The notes: generated by a model not told the origin, from the sequence alone. DNA of 18,234 nt from Candidatus Jordarchaeum madagascarense (GCA_019056875.1 DXJA01000415.1:1-18234), one strand, 5' to 3'. Shown: positions 8,971-16,599, counted from the first letter of the stretch. Numbers and translations: made by a program.

Positions 8971-8980
8971 ATTAAATTTT
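8971..8980 (-). promoter_or_regulatory. TATA-like box of the permease gene
   Basis: The minus strand reads AAAATTTAAT, centred about 30 bases before the preferred ATG at 8946. That would give a transcript with almost no leader. The site is supported only by spacing and composition. Confidence 0.35.
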
Positions 8981-9060
8981 ATCAATTCGTTAATAAAAGG
9001 GGACGGGTAGTAGTAGCAAAAACAGAAAGATTTCTTGAAATTAATATTTGAGGCACTAAA

Positions 9061-9093
9061 AGGCTGAGCTAAACATCTACAGTCACTCAGCCT
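9061..9093. promoter_or_regulatory. Perfect inverted repeat between divergent promoters
   Basis: AGGCTGAG (9061-9068) and CTCAGCCT (9086-9093) form a perfect 8-base inverted repeat with a 17-base spacer. It lies between the permease and methyltransferase promoters, upstream of the TATA-like boxes of both. No T run follows on either strand, so a terminator is unlikely. A binding site for a dimeric regulator of the methyltransferase operon, the permease, or both is the best reading. Confidence 0.4.
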
Positions 9094-9133
9094 CCACTAT
9101 TATCTCCTTTAGGAAACCAAAAAAAGATAAGCA

Positions 9134-9152
9134 CTAAAAATAATCTTTATAC
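9134..9152 (+). promoter_or_regulatory. AT-rich promoter box of the methyltransferase operon
   Basis: The plus strand has CTAAAAATAATC followed by TTTATAC, 30-48 bases before the ATG at 9182. Either part could serve as the TATA box. The first fits better because it leaves the GAGGTG ribosome-binding site (9171-9176) inside the transcript. Confidence 0.4.
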
Positions 9153-9181
9153 ACCCTGTTCATTCTTGGTGAGGTGTTTTG

Positions 9182-10336
9182 ATGGATTTTAGGGAGCGAG
9201 TTTTGACAGCGTTGGAAATAGAGGAATCGGATAGAGTTCCAACCCACATTATAGCTCTTGACGCCAATAACGTGGACAAAGTTTTGGGAAAACCTGAGAT
9301 AAATGACTTCCAACTCGTGGAGCTTATGAAACAGCAGTACCCTGATAATTATGCGGAGAAACTTACAGAAGGGTTAGCCGCCCTAGAAACCGAAATATTC
9401 TCCAGAATAGTGGAAGCATCAATAAAGTTAGGTTTTGACGCCACTCAGATTGGCATCGTCCCTCTAACTTTTAGGAATGATAAGGAATTTATAGATCCTT
9501 GGGGCAGAATCTGGGAAATACGAAACAATGAGGGAAACATTTTCCCCTTTTATAGAGAGGGGCTTATAACCAGTCCCGAAGTTTGGGAGGAGTGGAATAA
9601 ACCGGATGCGGAGACGCTAGCTGAAGAGTGGCATGAATTCACTAGTGAAATTTACAATAAGTATAAGGACAAAATATTCGTTATGGGTACTAATGATTTT
9701 CTAGGAGTGTTTGAGTCAACCTGGCAGAGTATGGGTATAGTGGAGTTCTCTCGACAATTATTAAAGAACCCTTCCTACATACAGAAACGCTTCGAGTTCC
9801 AAACCGACCTTATTTGCGAGCTAATTAAGGCCAGCTTTGATGCGGGAGTGGAAGTTTGGACCGATTCTGAAGACTTGGCCTATAAGTCGGGAACCATGAT
9901 GCGCCCCGAAGATATGAGGAAACTTCTTCTTCCCTGTTTTAAGAAGTTAACCAAAACCGCTCATGATCATGGGGGAAAGTGCATCCTGCATAGTGACGGA
10001 AACCTAATGGGGGTGTTAGACCTTATAGTTGAAGCTGGCTTCGACGGACTGCATAGCCTTGATCCAGTTGCGGGAATGGATTTGGCAAAGATTAAACAGC
10101 AGGTGGGAAATAAAATCTGCCTACTTGGGAACATTGATGTCGAATATATACTTTCGAAGGGGAGTCAGAAAGAAGTAGAGGCGGCGGTCAAAAAAGCCAT
10201 AGAAATAGCGGGTCCCGGAGGTGGATACATGGTATCCTCAACAAACATACACCCTGCTGTGAGACCGGAGAACCTGAGGTGGATGGTTGAAACCACTAAA
10301 AAGTATGGAGTTTATCCCATAGGACGAGGAGGCTGA
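9182..10336 (+). CDS. Uroporphyrinogen-decarboxylase-family corrinoid methyltransferase
   Basis: This 384-residue protein has the uroporphyrinogen decarboxylase (UroD) fold used by MtaA/MtbA-type and O-demethylase-type methyltransferases. Because the next gene is a corrinoid protein, its role is probably methyl transfer to or from that protein rather than haem synthesis. Family features include DFRERVLTAL at the start, SEDLAYKSG (229-237), HSDGN (270-274), LGNID (315-319) and the C-terminal GGGYMVSS. The classical HxC zinc motif of coenzyme M methyltransferases is absent: the site reads His270-Ser-Asp272, and no cysteine lies at the C-terminal position. That argues against thiol activation and for a methyl-donor-demethylating enzyme with an unknown substrate. 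ATG 9182 is chosen over TTG 9179, since GAGGTG ends 5 bases before it. It is the first gene of a two-gene operon. Confidence 0.9.
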   Translation: MDFRERVLTALEIEESDRVPTHIIALDANNVDKVLGKPEINDFQLVELMKQQYPDNYAEKLTEGLAALETEIFSRIVEASIKLGFDATQIGIVPLTFRNDKEFIDPWGRIWEIRNNEGNIFPFYREGLITSPEVWEEWNKPDAETLAEEWHEFTSEIYNKYKDKIFVMGTNDFLGVFESTWQSMGIVEFSRQLLKNPSYIQKRFEFQTDLICELIKASFDAGVEVWTDSEDLAYKSGTMMRPEDMRKLLLPCFKKLTKTAHDHGGKCILHSDGNLMGVLDLIVEAGFDGLHSLDPVAGMDLAKIKQQVGNKICLLGNIDVEYILSKGSQKEVEAAVKKAIEIAGPGGGYMVSSTNIHPAVRPENLRWMVETTKKYGVYPIGRGG

Positions 10337-10341
10337 ATAAG

Positions 10342-10980
10342 ATGGCGGATCAGTTTGAATTGATTAAAAAAAGCATACTTGAATTCGAGACCGACAAAAT
10401 TAAGGACTACATCAAAAAAGCACTAGACTCTGGAGTCAAGCCCACAGAAATCATAGAGAAGGGAATAAGACCCGGTGCCGAACTCGCCGGAGAAAAGTTT
10501 GACAAGTGCGAATTTTACCTCCCAGAACTCGTAATGGCAGGTGAGGTAATCAAGCAGGGAATCTCTGTTCTGGAACCATTGCTGAAGAAGGAAAAAAGCG
10601 GTTACAAAGGCACTGTTATTACAGCAACTGTACAAGGGGATCTCCACGACATTGGAAAAGACTTGGTTTCAGTGATGCTGAAAGGAAACGGTTTCAATGT
10701 TATCGACCTAGGTGTTGATGTGCCTCCCGAAAAGGTGATTCAAGCAATTAAAGAAAGCGACGCAAAAATTGTCTGCTTATCCATCCTATTAACTCCCGCG
10801 TATGAGGGACTATCCGCAACCATAAAAGCCATTGTGGATAAGGGTCTAAGAGAAAACGTTAAAATCGTCCTAGGGGGAGCAGCAGTTTCACCAGAAACGG
10901 TAGAGCGGTATGGCGCCGACCACTACGGACACGACGCCAATGAAGCAGTAGAAATTTGTAAAAAACTAGCGAGTACTTGA
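10342..10980 (+). CDS. Corrinoid (B12-binding) methyl-carrier protein
   Basis: This is a cobalamin-binding methyl-carrier protein of the MtaC/MtbC/MttC family, cytosolic, shuttling a methyl group on cobalt between two methyltransferases. The 212-residue length is typical. The N-terminal four-helix cap domain covers about residues 1-85, including GIRPGAELAGEKF and LPELVMAGEV. The Rossmann B12-binding domain has the base-off motif Asp100-x-His102-x-x-Gly105, where His102 is the lower cobalt ligand. SILLT (147-151) and VLGGA (176-180) line the nucleotide tail pocket. The start is ATG at 10342. Its GAGGAGG ribosome-binding site (10326-10332) overlaps the end of the upstream coding frame, so the two genes are translationally close. 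Its partner methyltransferase is almost certainly the preceding gene. The reductive activator and the second methyltransferase are not in the window. Confidence 0.95.
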   Translation: MADQFELIKKSILEFETDKIKDYIKKALDSGVKPTEIIEKGIRPGAELAGEKFDKCEFYLPELVMAGEVIKQGISVLEPLLKKEKSGYKGTVITATVQGDLHDIGKDLVSVMLKGNGFNVIDLGVDVPPEKVIQAIKESDAKIVCLSILLTPAYEGLSATIKAIVDKGLRENVKIVLGGAAVSPETVERYGADHYGHDANEAVEICKKLAST

Positions 10981-10994
10981 ATTTTCAGAATTAG

Positions 10995-11028
10995 AGAGAT
11001 TGCCAAATAAATTGGCATCTCTTTTTTT
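10995..11028 (+). terminator. Hairpin terminator of the methyltransferase operon
   Basis: AGAGA-T-TGCCAA (10995-11006) pairs with TTGGCA-TCTCT (11012-11022), giving an 11-base-pair stem with one bulged T and a five-base loop. A run of T follows (11022-11028). It begins 15 bases past the corrinoid gene stop and separates it from the convergent VWA gene. Confidence 0.8.
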
Positions 11029-11047
11029 CATTACCATTTATTCTGGT

Positions 11048-13636
11048 TTAACGGTTTGAGATAATCCTGCACACAGCATCTATGATGTCTTTTTCATTCT
11101 CTAATTTGACTGTGTATCCCCCCAAAGCTTTTGTCCAGTATTCTAGTTCTCCAGTATTTATGGCACGAGCCGGAGATATGATATATGTTTTTGGTCTCAA
11201 TTTCTGGATACCCTTGAAAGCCTCCAGTTCGGATACATCGTAGTACAATTCAAAATCACTCGCCACGACAAAGTATAGTTTCTCTTCGTCTATTTTTTTG
11301 AATTGATCATATGCCCATGAGAGTGCTCTGTTAATCACCGTACCTCCCCGTGCTTTTATGTCTAGTAGCTCATCGATAACAAGATCGATTTCTGGCTTTT
11401 CGTCCTGGAATTCTATTATCACGTGGGTGTCTGACTCAAATATTGCAAAAGCTATCTCTTGCTCTTTTAGACGGGATAGCAGCATTGTAACCAGTAGGGA
11501 GCAGTAAGATAAGCGCTCCACAGCGCTCATCGACCCAGATATGTCCAGGAGCACCAGTAAGGCGACCCTGCCTTTTTTGAGGTTATGCATTATGAAATCT
11601 TCGGGGACAATCTGGTTTAATTCTTTGCCTATCGATATGAGGTTCTCAAGTGTTTCCTCGATGTTGATTTGGTCAAATTCGTCACCTTCCCGATAGGGGC
11701 GGGTCTGGGTGGATGCCATTAATCCTGACTCCGCGGCTCCCAGTTTCATTCTCGCCATATCCATTGCCGTTGATATCACAATGTTATTCAGAACTTTCTT
11801 CATTTTTTCTCTCATTCCCCTGGGGATACGGTCTCTAGATATGAACCATTGTTTAAGCAGATCTTCCCCGGGACCCGCGGTCAGTGCTGAGAGCAGCAGA
11901 TCAGCAGAATTTCTACTCTGAGCTACATCGCTGGCCATTTTGAGATTTTCCGAGACAATAGCAGCTATGGCTTCCCTATTGTTGCTCTCAAAAGCGGTTT
12001 CGGTTGCATATTTGAGCTGATTGGCGTCAATATTTAATCTTTTGAGAATGTTTTGATAGCCGTGAAAGTCTTTGTCCCCTTTTTTAATGGATTTGAGAAA
12101 CATTTCAAAGTCCGAGTAGATTAGTTCATAGACTTCATTTTCCAAGCATCCGATTTTCAATCCGTGACCCATAATCTCATTCTTATCTAGATTTACTCCC
12201 CGCTGGACGAGCTGGTGCCCAGTATTCAGAAAGGTCTGTCTTGCGTTTATAGAAACCATCCAATCGTTTCCCGCCCTGTCCAGAATTTCTTTCAAAATTC
12301 TTGAATAATATGGGATTTTAGTCCGCTTGGAGACTTCGAAAACATCGTTAAAGATTTCTTTAAAGTCCGCGGTTCTGTTTCCTGATTTGAGACTGGTTCT
12401 CTCCTTCTGGTAGGACTGGACGATGGCGTTTTCAATCTCTTTACCGTAAAATGGAATGTAGGGCAGTGTCTGGTAGGATATTTTTTTCTCAAGTTCGGGA
12501 GTGGCGATAGCTTTTTTCAAAAATTCTACAGTGATGGGCTCTCCGAGCATATTATCCAGTGACCTTGTAATTTCGAGTGCTCTAGTAAGAGAGGGTTCAT
12601 TGCCGATTAAGTCAAACAGCTTTTTTTTAATTTTTTCGGTCATGAGCTCTGAGTTTTTGATTACATTGTAAATATCGGAACTGATTTTTGACTGCATTGC
12701 AGCTCTTTCTACCAACTCCCTGAAAATTTCACTACCCATTGTACCAGAGTCAAATAACGCTTTGGCAACTTTAGAGAGATCCACCGGGTTTGACGCAAGC
12801 ATTTTTTCCACAGCTTCTTGGAATTGACCGGACATGTCTAGGGCGTGTTGTGCAACTGCCTTTTCAATCGGGTTGGATGAATTTTTTAGAATGCTTTCAG
12901 TGACGTTCGAAAAGGGGATTACGCTGAGTCCCTGAGCAGGAATATTGTTTATGCTTGAGAGCAGTTTTTGACTCAGATATTCAACTAATTCGGAGAGGCT
13001 CCTAATCTGGTGAAAGAGAATCTCTGTAGGGTCTTCTAGGAAATTAATTAAAGCTTGATAAGGTTGGTTTTCGCTTTTCCACTTACTAATCGCCTTGAAA
13101 TAAAAGTCCAGTTCATCAACTGCGTCCTCATTAGCATCCTCCAGAGCTTTATTACCTAGTTCAAAATCGCAGGCCATTTCCCCTAAAAAATTGGCGAGCC
13201 CATCTAAGGCCTCTTTGGTTAAAACCTCCTTATCAAACTCGTCATCAGTAGTGGTTTCTGTCACTAACTGCGAAAGCAACTTTTTTCCCTCTTTTTTCTT
13301 TTTATCAACCAATTCTTGAGTTACAGGAACTCCAATTTGCAGTCTCGGAAAAAGAATATCCAATGCAACTTCTCTGGCAATCTCCTGATCTTCGGGTGCT
13401 GTTGAGATAACGGCAGCACGGACATAGTCGTCAGGATTAAGATTGGTGCTGCCTTTTCTAAAACAGGTTGCCATAAGGAGCTTTGTTATGGCTATTGCCT
13501 GTCTGGTACTTACCGCATTTTGTACCTTGTCGCGGCGTCTCATCTCGGAGCAGAATACTGATGAGAACTGGGCTGGGGGAAGCGTCCCAAACAAGTCTTG
13601 AAGATTTATGTTAACCAAAGCCCAGTACCTCGACAC
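11048..13636 (-). CDS. ViaA/CoxE-like protein with C-terminal von Willebrand A domain
   Basis: This 862-residue protein ends in a von Willebrand A domain (about 690-862) with an intact metal-ion-dependent adhesion site. The site comprises DISGS at 698-702, Thr766 in RGGT and Asp794 in ASD. The preceding 690 residues are mainly helical. Residues about 40-104 resemble the N-terminal helical region of CoxE-type VWA proteins, with TRQAIAITKLL, an acidic DDYVRAA and FPRLQIGVP. By analogy with ViaA and CoxE, it should be the substrate adaptor of the AAA+ ATPase encoded just upstream. The frame starts at GTG 13636, overlapping the ATPase gene by 26 bases. A TTG at 13618, 8 bases after GAGGT, is an equally plausible start. 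No membrane segment is seen, so it is probably cytosolic. The domain call is confident; the client is unknown. Confidence 0.9.
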   Translation of the reverse strand: MSRYWALVNINLQDLFGTLPPAQFSSVFCSEMRRRDKVQNAVSTRQAIAITKLLMATCFRKGSTNLNPDDYVRAAVISTAPEDQEIAREVALDILFPRLQIGVPVTQELVDKKKKEGKKLLSQLVTETTTDDEFDKEVLTKEALDGLANFLGEMACDFELGNKALEDANEDAVDELDFYFKAISKWKSENQPYQALINFLEDPTEILFHQIRSLSELVEYLSQKLLSSINNIPAQGLSVIPFSNVTESILKNSSNPIEKAVAQHALDMSGQFQEAVEKMLASNPVDLSKVAKALFDSGTMGSEIFRELVERAAMQSKISSDIYNVIKNSELMTEKIKKKLFDLIGNEPSLTRALEITRSLDNMLGEPITVEFLKKAIATPELEKKISYQTLPYIPFYGKEIENAIVQSYQKERTSLKSGNRTADFKEIFNDVFEVSKRTKIPYYSRILKEILDRAGNDWMVSINARQTFLNTGHQLVQRGVNLDKNEIMGHGLKIGCLENEVYELIYSDFEMFLKSIKKGDKDFHGYQNILKRLNIDANQLKYATETAFESNNREAIAAIVSENLKMASDVAQSRNSADLLLSALTAGPGEDLLKQWFISRDRIPRGMREKMKKVLNNIVISTAMDMARMKLGAAESGLMASTQTRPYREGDEFDQINIEETLENLISIGKELNQIVPEDFIMHNLKKGRVALLVLLDISGSMSAVERLSYCSLLVTMLLSRLKEQEIAFAIFESDTHVIIEFQDEKPEIDLVIDELLDIKARGGTVINRALSWAYDQFKKIDEEKLYFVVASDFELYYDVSELEAFKGIQKLRPKTYIISPARAINTGELEYWTKALGGYTVKLENEKDIIDAVCRIISNR

Positions 13637-14573
13637 ACAGTTCTCTTACTACTTCCACCGGGTTCAATCCCGGGAGTACATCAATCGCCTCTGGAAGAAT
13701 CAGTGACGCGACCTGTGCAATTAAATCGTTGGTAGGCTTTGTGATGTTTTCACGGTGCATTCTAGAAATTAACATTTTAGCCATCCCGATAGAACTCCTG
13801 ATGCTGGGCGGCTTTTCTATCTTCTGATAAGACCGGCACCTTTGCACCAGATCCAGTATCAGATCCAATGCATTCCTGTCTAGTTCTTGTTCGGGACACT
13901 TGGAGAGAACAATTTTTTCCTCAGTTTTTCTTGAAGGATAGGTTAACCGGCACCAGACCTTTATTCGGTCTTTTATAGCTTGTGGGAGGCTCCGTGTGCC
14001 CTTTAATTCCACAGGATTCATCGCGGATATGAAAAAGAAGTCTTCATGCACCTTAATCCAAGTTCTCAGCTGTGGAATATACAATCTTTTCTCTTCCAGA
14101 GCATCTAGGAGAGAGTTCAGAACGTATTCGTCTCCCCTATTGAACTCATTGGCCAGAAACACTGCACCCTCCAAGCAGGCGAGTGTAAATGGCCCCGGAA
14201 CAAAGGATTTAGGGGAATATCCTACCTTGAAAACCAAAGTAGGATCAAAAGACCCGATCAGCGTGCTGGGCCTCACCAAGTCAGAGAATGTAACCCAGTA
14301 GAATCCTCTCTTCAAATCCTGTGCTATTTTCCGGCACAAGGCTGTTTTACCCACACCCACCGGCCCTATTAGACCAGCATACAATCCTGCATTATATGCA
14401 TCCATTATTCCCTCATAAGCCATCTCGTACTGGTCCTCAATTATGAGCTGGTCTTCCTCAAGATACTCAGACGATATAACGGACTTTTCAAACAATTCCA
14501 GAAATTTACTCCCATCATTCTTATTTTTCAGGTTGGATTCAACAATTTCATTTTTACTTCCTTTTTTGGGCAT
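13611..14573 (-). CDS. MoxR-type AAA+ ATPase
   Basis: This is an AAA+ ATPase of the MoxR/RavA group, expected to form a hexameric ring that remodels or matures a client together with the VWA protein. In the 320-residue form, Walker A GPVGVGKT is at 70-77, sensor 1 Asn186 in SAMN, a probable arginine finger at Arg203 (KDR) and a sensor 2 Arg259. The Walker B segment reads FLANE (139-143), with Asn142 where MoxR proteins normally have Asp; catalytic Glu143 is kept. The codon is AAT, so the reading is unambiguous. ATG 14573 is preferred over GTG 14579, because AGGTGAT ends 6 bases before it and overlaps the stop of the preceding gene. The gene is third of four in a tight operon and overlaps the VWA gene. 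Confidence 0.92.
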   Translation of the reverse strand: MPKKGSKNEIVESNLKNKNDGSKFLELFEKSVISSEYLEEDQLIIEDQYEMAYEGIMDAYNAGLYAGLIGPVGVGKTALCRKIAQDLKRGFYWVTFSDLVRPSTLIGSFDPTLVFKVGYSPKSFVPGPFTLACLEGAVFLANEFNRGDEYVLNSLLDALEEKRLYIPQLRTWIKVHEDFFFISAMNPVELKGTRSLPQAIKDRIKVWCRLTYPSRKTEEKIVLSKCPEQELDRNALDLILDLVQRCRSYQKIEKPPSIRSSIGMAKMLISRMHRENITKPTNDLIAQVASLILPEAIDVLPGLNPVEVVRELCVEVLGFG

Positions 14574-14584
14574 TTTCACATCAC

Positions 14585-15655
14585 CTAATCTTCTTTGGAC
14601 ACCTCATTTGAGGATGATTCAACAAGTTTCAATTTAATGCCAAACCTGCGGAGAGCTGCCTGAATCAGATTGAACATTGATTGATCTACCCAAGTTTTTT
14701 CCTCAGAAATCTTCAAGGATTCAAAAAGCTTTTTACCAATCACCGTGCTCCTGAGTCCTGAAACGTCGTATTCTACTTTCTTCTCACCCCTAACCTGAAT
14801 CGGAGACCTTTCCACCTCAGACACCCTAGCTTGGAGAATTTTGCTCTTAATATCCGAAAAATCACCCCCTGACAACCATTTCAAATCAATATTTTCAGTC
14901 CCCTTCTTTTTCTTCAGCTTTGACTCGAGCCAACCTTTAAAATCTTCCAAAAGCACTTTCCGAACCATTTGCATTACCGCCTTATCCCCGGCCTGCACCG
15001 GGTCTTCCTCAATTTTATCAAGGAGATCAATAGTTGTCCAATATTCGGGAACTGCCAGTTGCAATCTTGGAAAAACAAAACTGAATAATTGATCTACGGG
15101 AAGACTTCTAACTTGGGAACCCAGTTTTTCAATCATTTTTTCGATAAAAATTGGGTTAAGCTGCTCTAGGATCAACTCCAAAATTTTGATTTTGATGTGC
15201 GGAAAAATAAACTGCTGACTGGGCATCTTGACCGCTTGGCTCACTATGCGGATAAGATTCTTAATGGCTGCGGTGTTATAGTCTTGCTCTGCTCCCAAAG
15301 TTTTTAGGGTTCTGAAAAAATCTCTAGCAGTGTGGAGTGGGGATTCCTTCTTATGTGTCAAATCCCAGGCTCGTATCTCTATTTCTGGATTACTTTTGAA
15401 GTAGGCAACCAGTTCTTCTGCTGTGAATCTTTTCACCGGCATTATCACTTCCCCTGCATCACACCGGTAAATCCCTGAGGATTCACACAAAACTATGTCC
15501 CCTGGAAAAATGTCATAAGAAATTGGGGAATCTCTTGTGAAAAAGTAATTATATTGCGGTTCAAGCCAACTGGACCAGTCTGTCTGAAAACAGCCCACTA
15601 TTCCTTGGTAAGGATGTATTGGTAAATCAACCTCTAAAATAAAATAGTCACTCAC
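14585..15655 (-). CDS. Uncharacterised partner protein of the MoxR-VWA operon
   Basis: I do not recognise this family. From GTG 15655 it encodes 356 residues. The first 75 or so look beta-rich with many aromatics (DYFILEVDLP, IFPGDIVLC). A helical middle region follows, then a lysine-rich stretch near 245-255 and a helical C terminus ending in acidic and serine residues. Residues 195-203 read FPRLQLAVP, nearly identical to FPRLQIGVP at 96-104 of the VWA protein, with similar helical surroundings. The frame extends to TTG 15694, but GTG 15655 is favoured. It lies one base after the upstream stop codon and has a GGGGGT ribosome-binding site 9 bases before it. No catalytic motif, cysteine cluster or membrane segment stands out. 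It probably binds the ATPase or the VWA protein. Confidence 0.85.
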   Translation of the reverse strand: MSDYFILEVDLPIHPYQGIVGCFQTDWSSWLEPQYNYFFTRDSPISYDIFPGDIVLCESSGIYRCDAGEVIMPVKRFTAEELVAYFKSNPEIEIRAWDLTHKKESPLHTARDFFRTLKTLGAEQDYNTAAIKNLIRIVSQAVKMPSQQFIFPHIKIKILELILEQLNPIFIEKMIEKLGSQVRSLPVDQLFSFVFPRLQLAVPEYWTTIDLLDKIEEDPVQAGDKAVMQMVRKVLLEDFKGWLESKLKKKKGTENIDLKWLSGGDFSDIKSKILQARVSEVERSPIQVRGEKKVEYDVSGLRSTVIGKKLFESLKISEEKTWVDQSMFNLIQAALRRFGIKLKLVESSSNEVSKED

Positions 15656-15656
15656 C

Positions 15657-16424
15657 TCACAGAGACCCCCAACGCCGATTAATATCCGGCTCAATATTCA
15701 GGGAATGAGCCAGCTCTTCAATATTCTTTATTAACACCTTAAAAACCGGGTAGAAAAGCACCACATCCGGGGGCTGGATTCTTCTAACCCTTCCCCGATC
15801 CTTGGGCTTTATCGAAATTCTGCGAATCAACCACTCCGTCGCCGGATTCTTGAAGTCGCGAGGAACATCCACTCTTACACGGGTAGCTCTACTTCTCCCA
15901 TAGGATTCAATTGAGAACTTCAAACCCTCTTCATATAAATCTATATTATTTTCCCCGATGAATTTAATTAACCACTCACATTTCCTCTTCAAACCTTCCT
16001 GGTAGGCCTCCTCCTCAATCTCCAAATATTCCTCAAGAAGAGACTGGAGTTCAGAACTCCAATACTTAATGCTTTCAAGTGGTCTAAGATGGGCTGCAAG
16101 CTCATGCAACTGTACCTGTTTCTTAATATCTCCTCTTATCAATTCTAACTGTTCCTGAACCGAAAAATTGCTCCTATTCTCTTCCTTAAAACTGGTCGAA
16201 GACCTACAGGTATAACCCCAAGGCTGCCTAGTAATATACGAAATATTTGCAGCGAATGCAATCTGTCCATAATCACAGATTTTTGCATTCAAACCCACGT
16301 AAACCCATTGAGTTATTGAGCGGCCAATATCGCCCCAGGGATAACTTCTCGTGAGCCAAAAATAGTAAACACCGTTTTCCAACAAAGAACATCTCTCCGT
16401 AACATGGCTCCTAATTTTATCCAA
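15657..16424 (-). CDS. Uncharacterised first gene of the MoxR-VWA operon
   Basis: No family is recognised. The 255-residue protein starts with a likely beta-rich segment full of aromatics (YYFWLTRSYPW, WVYVGLNAK, about 19-70). A charged helical region follows (about 85-170), with EEYLEIEEEAYQEGLKRK suggesting a coiled coil, then a basic C-terminal part (175-255) rich in arginine and lysine. The start is TTG 16424, with AAGGA about 5 bases upstream. No ATG or GTG exists further upstream in frame before a stop at 16460, although the frame itself continues to there. The stop TGA is one base from the next gene's GTG, so the genes are translationally coupled. The basic tail could bind nucleic acid or acidic protein surfaces, but nothing proves this. 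Confidence 0.8.
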   Translation of the reverse strand: MDKIRSHVTERCSLLENGVYYFWLTRSYPWGDIGRSITQWVYVGLNAKICDYGQIAFAANISYITRQPWGYTCRSSTSFKEENRSNFSVQEQLELIRGDIKKQVQLHELAAHLRPLESIKYWSSELQSLLEEYLEIEEEAYQEGLKRKCEWLIKFIGENNIDLYEEGLKFSIESYGRSRATRVRVDVPRDFKNPATEWLIRRISIKPKDRGRVRRIQPPDVVLFYPVFKVLIKNIEELAHSLNIEPDINRRWGSL

Positions 16425-16462
16425 TTTTTCCTTTTTAAACTCAACAATTTTTTCAACCTAAA

Positions 16463-16479
16463 AACCCTCCGAACCCTCC
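16463..16479 (-). repeat. Tandem GGAGGGTT repeat in the operon leader
   Basis: On the minus strand GGAGGGTT occurs twice (16472-16479 and 16463-16470), separated by one C. Both copies resemble ribosome-binding sites but lie about 40-55 bases before the first usable start codon (TTG 16424). They may serve as alternative ribosome entry points or regulatory sequence. Confidence 0.5.
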
Positions 16480-16557
16480 AACTAACAAATTAACAGCAAA
16501 AAATCCACAAGCTAGGCGCCCAGTTCTTCAACCGTAAAATCTTTTAACCAGATTCAA

Positions 16558-16570
16558 TATATAATTATAA
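16558..16570 (+). promoter_or_regulatory. TATA-like box of the small membrane protein gene
   Basis: The plus strand reads TATATAATTATAA, about 30-42 bases before the ATG at 16600. It leaves the AGGTGA ribosome-binding site (16589-16594) at or just after the predicted transcript start. The AT-rich block is nearly symmetrical and could also serve the divergent four-gene operon. Confidence 0.5.
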
Positions 16571-16599
16571 TTAATTAAACAAAAGTATAGGTGAAAATT

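Noticed and set aside
9061..9093. Cobalamin riboswitch upstream of the corrinoid operon
   Set aside because: Only one simple 8-base stem is present. The conserved B12-box and multi-helix core are not seen, and the space before the promoter places it outside the likely transcript.
9182..10336. Haem-biosynthetic uroporphyrinogen decarboxylase (HemE)
   Set aside because: The immediate operon partner is a corrinoid methyl carrier and no haem genes are nearby. The sequence pattern fits the methyltransferase-type branch of the fold better.
13660..13680. tRNA T-arm-like GGTTCAATCCCG sequence
   Set aside because: It lies inside the conserved C-terminal coding part of the MoxR ATPase gene and has no matching arms around it.
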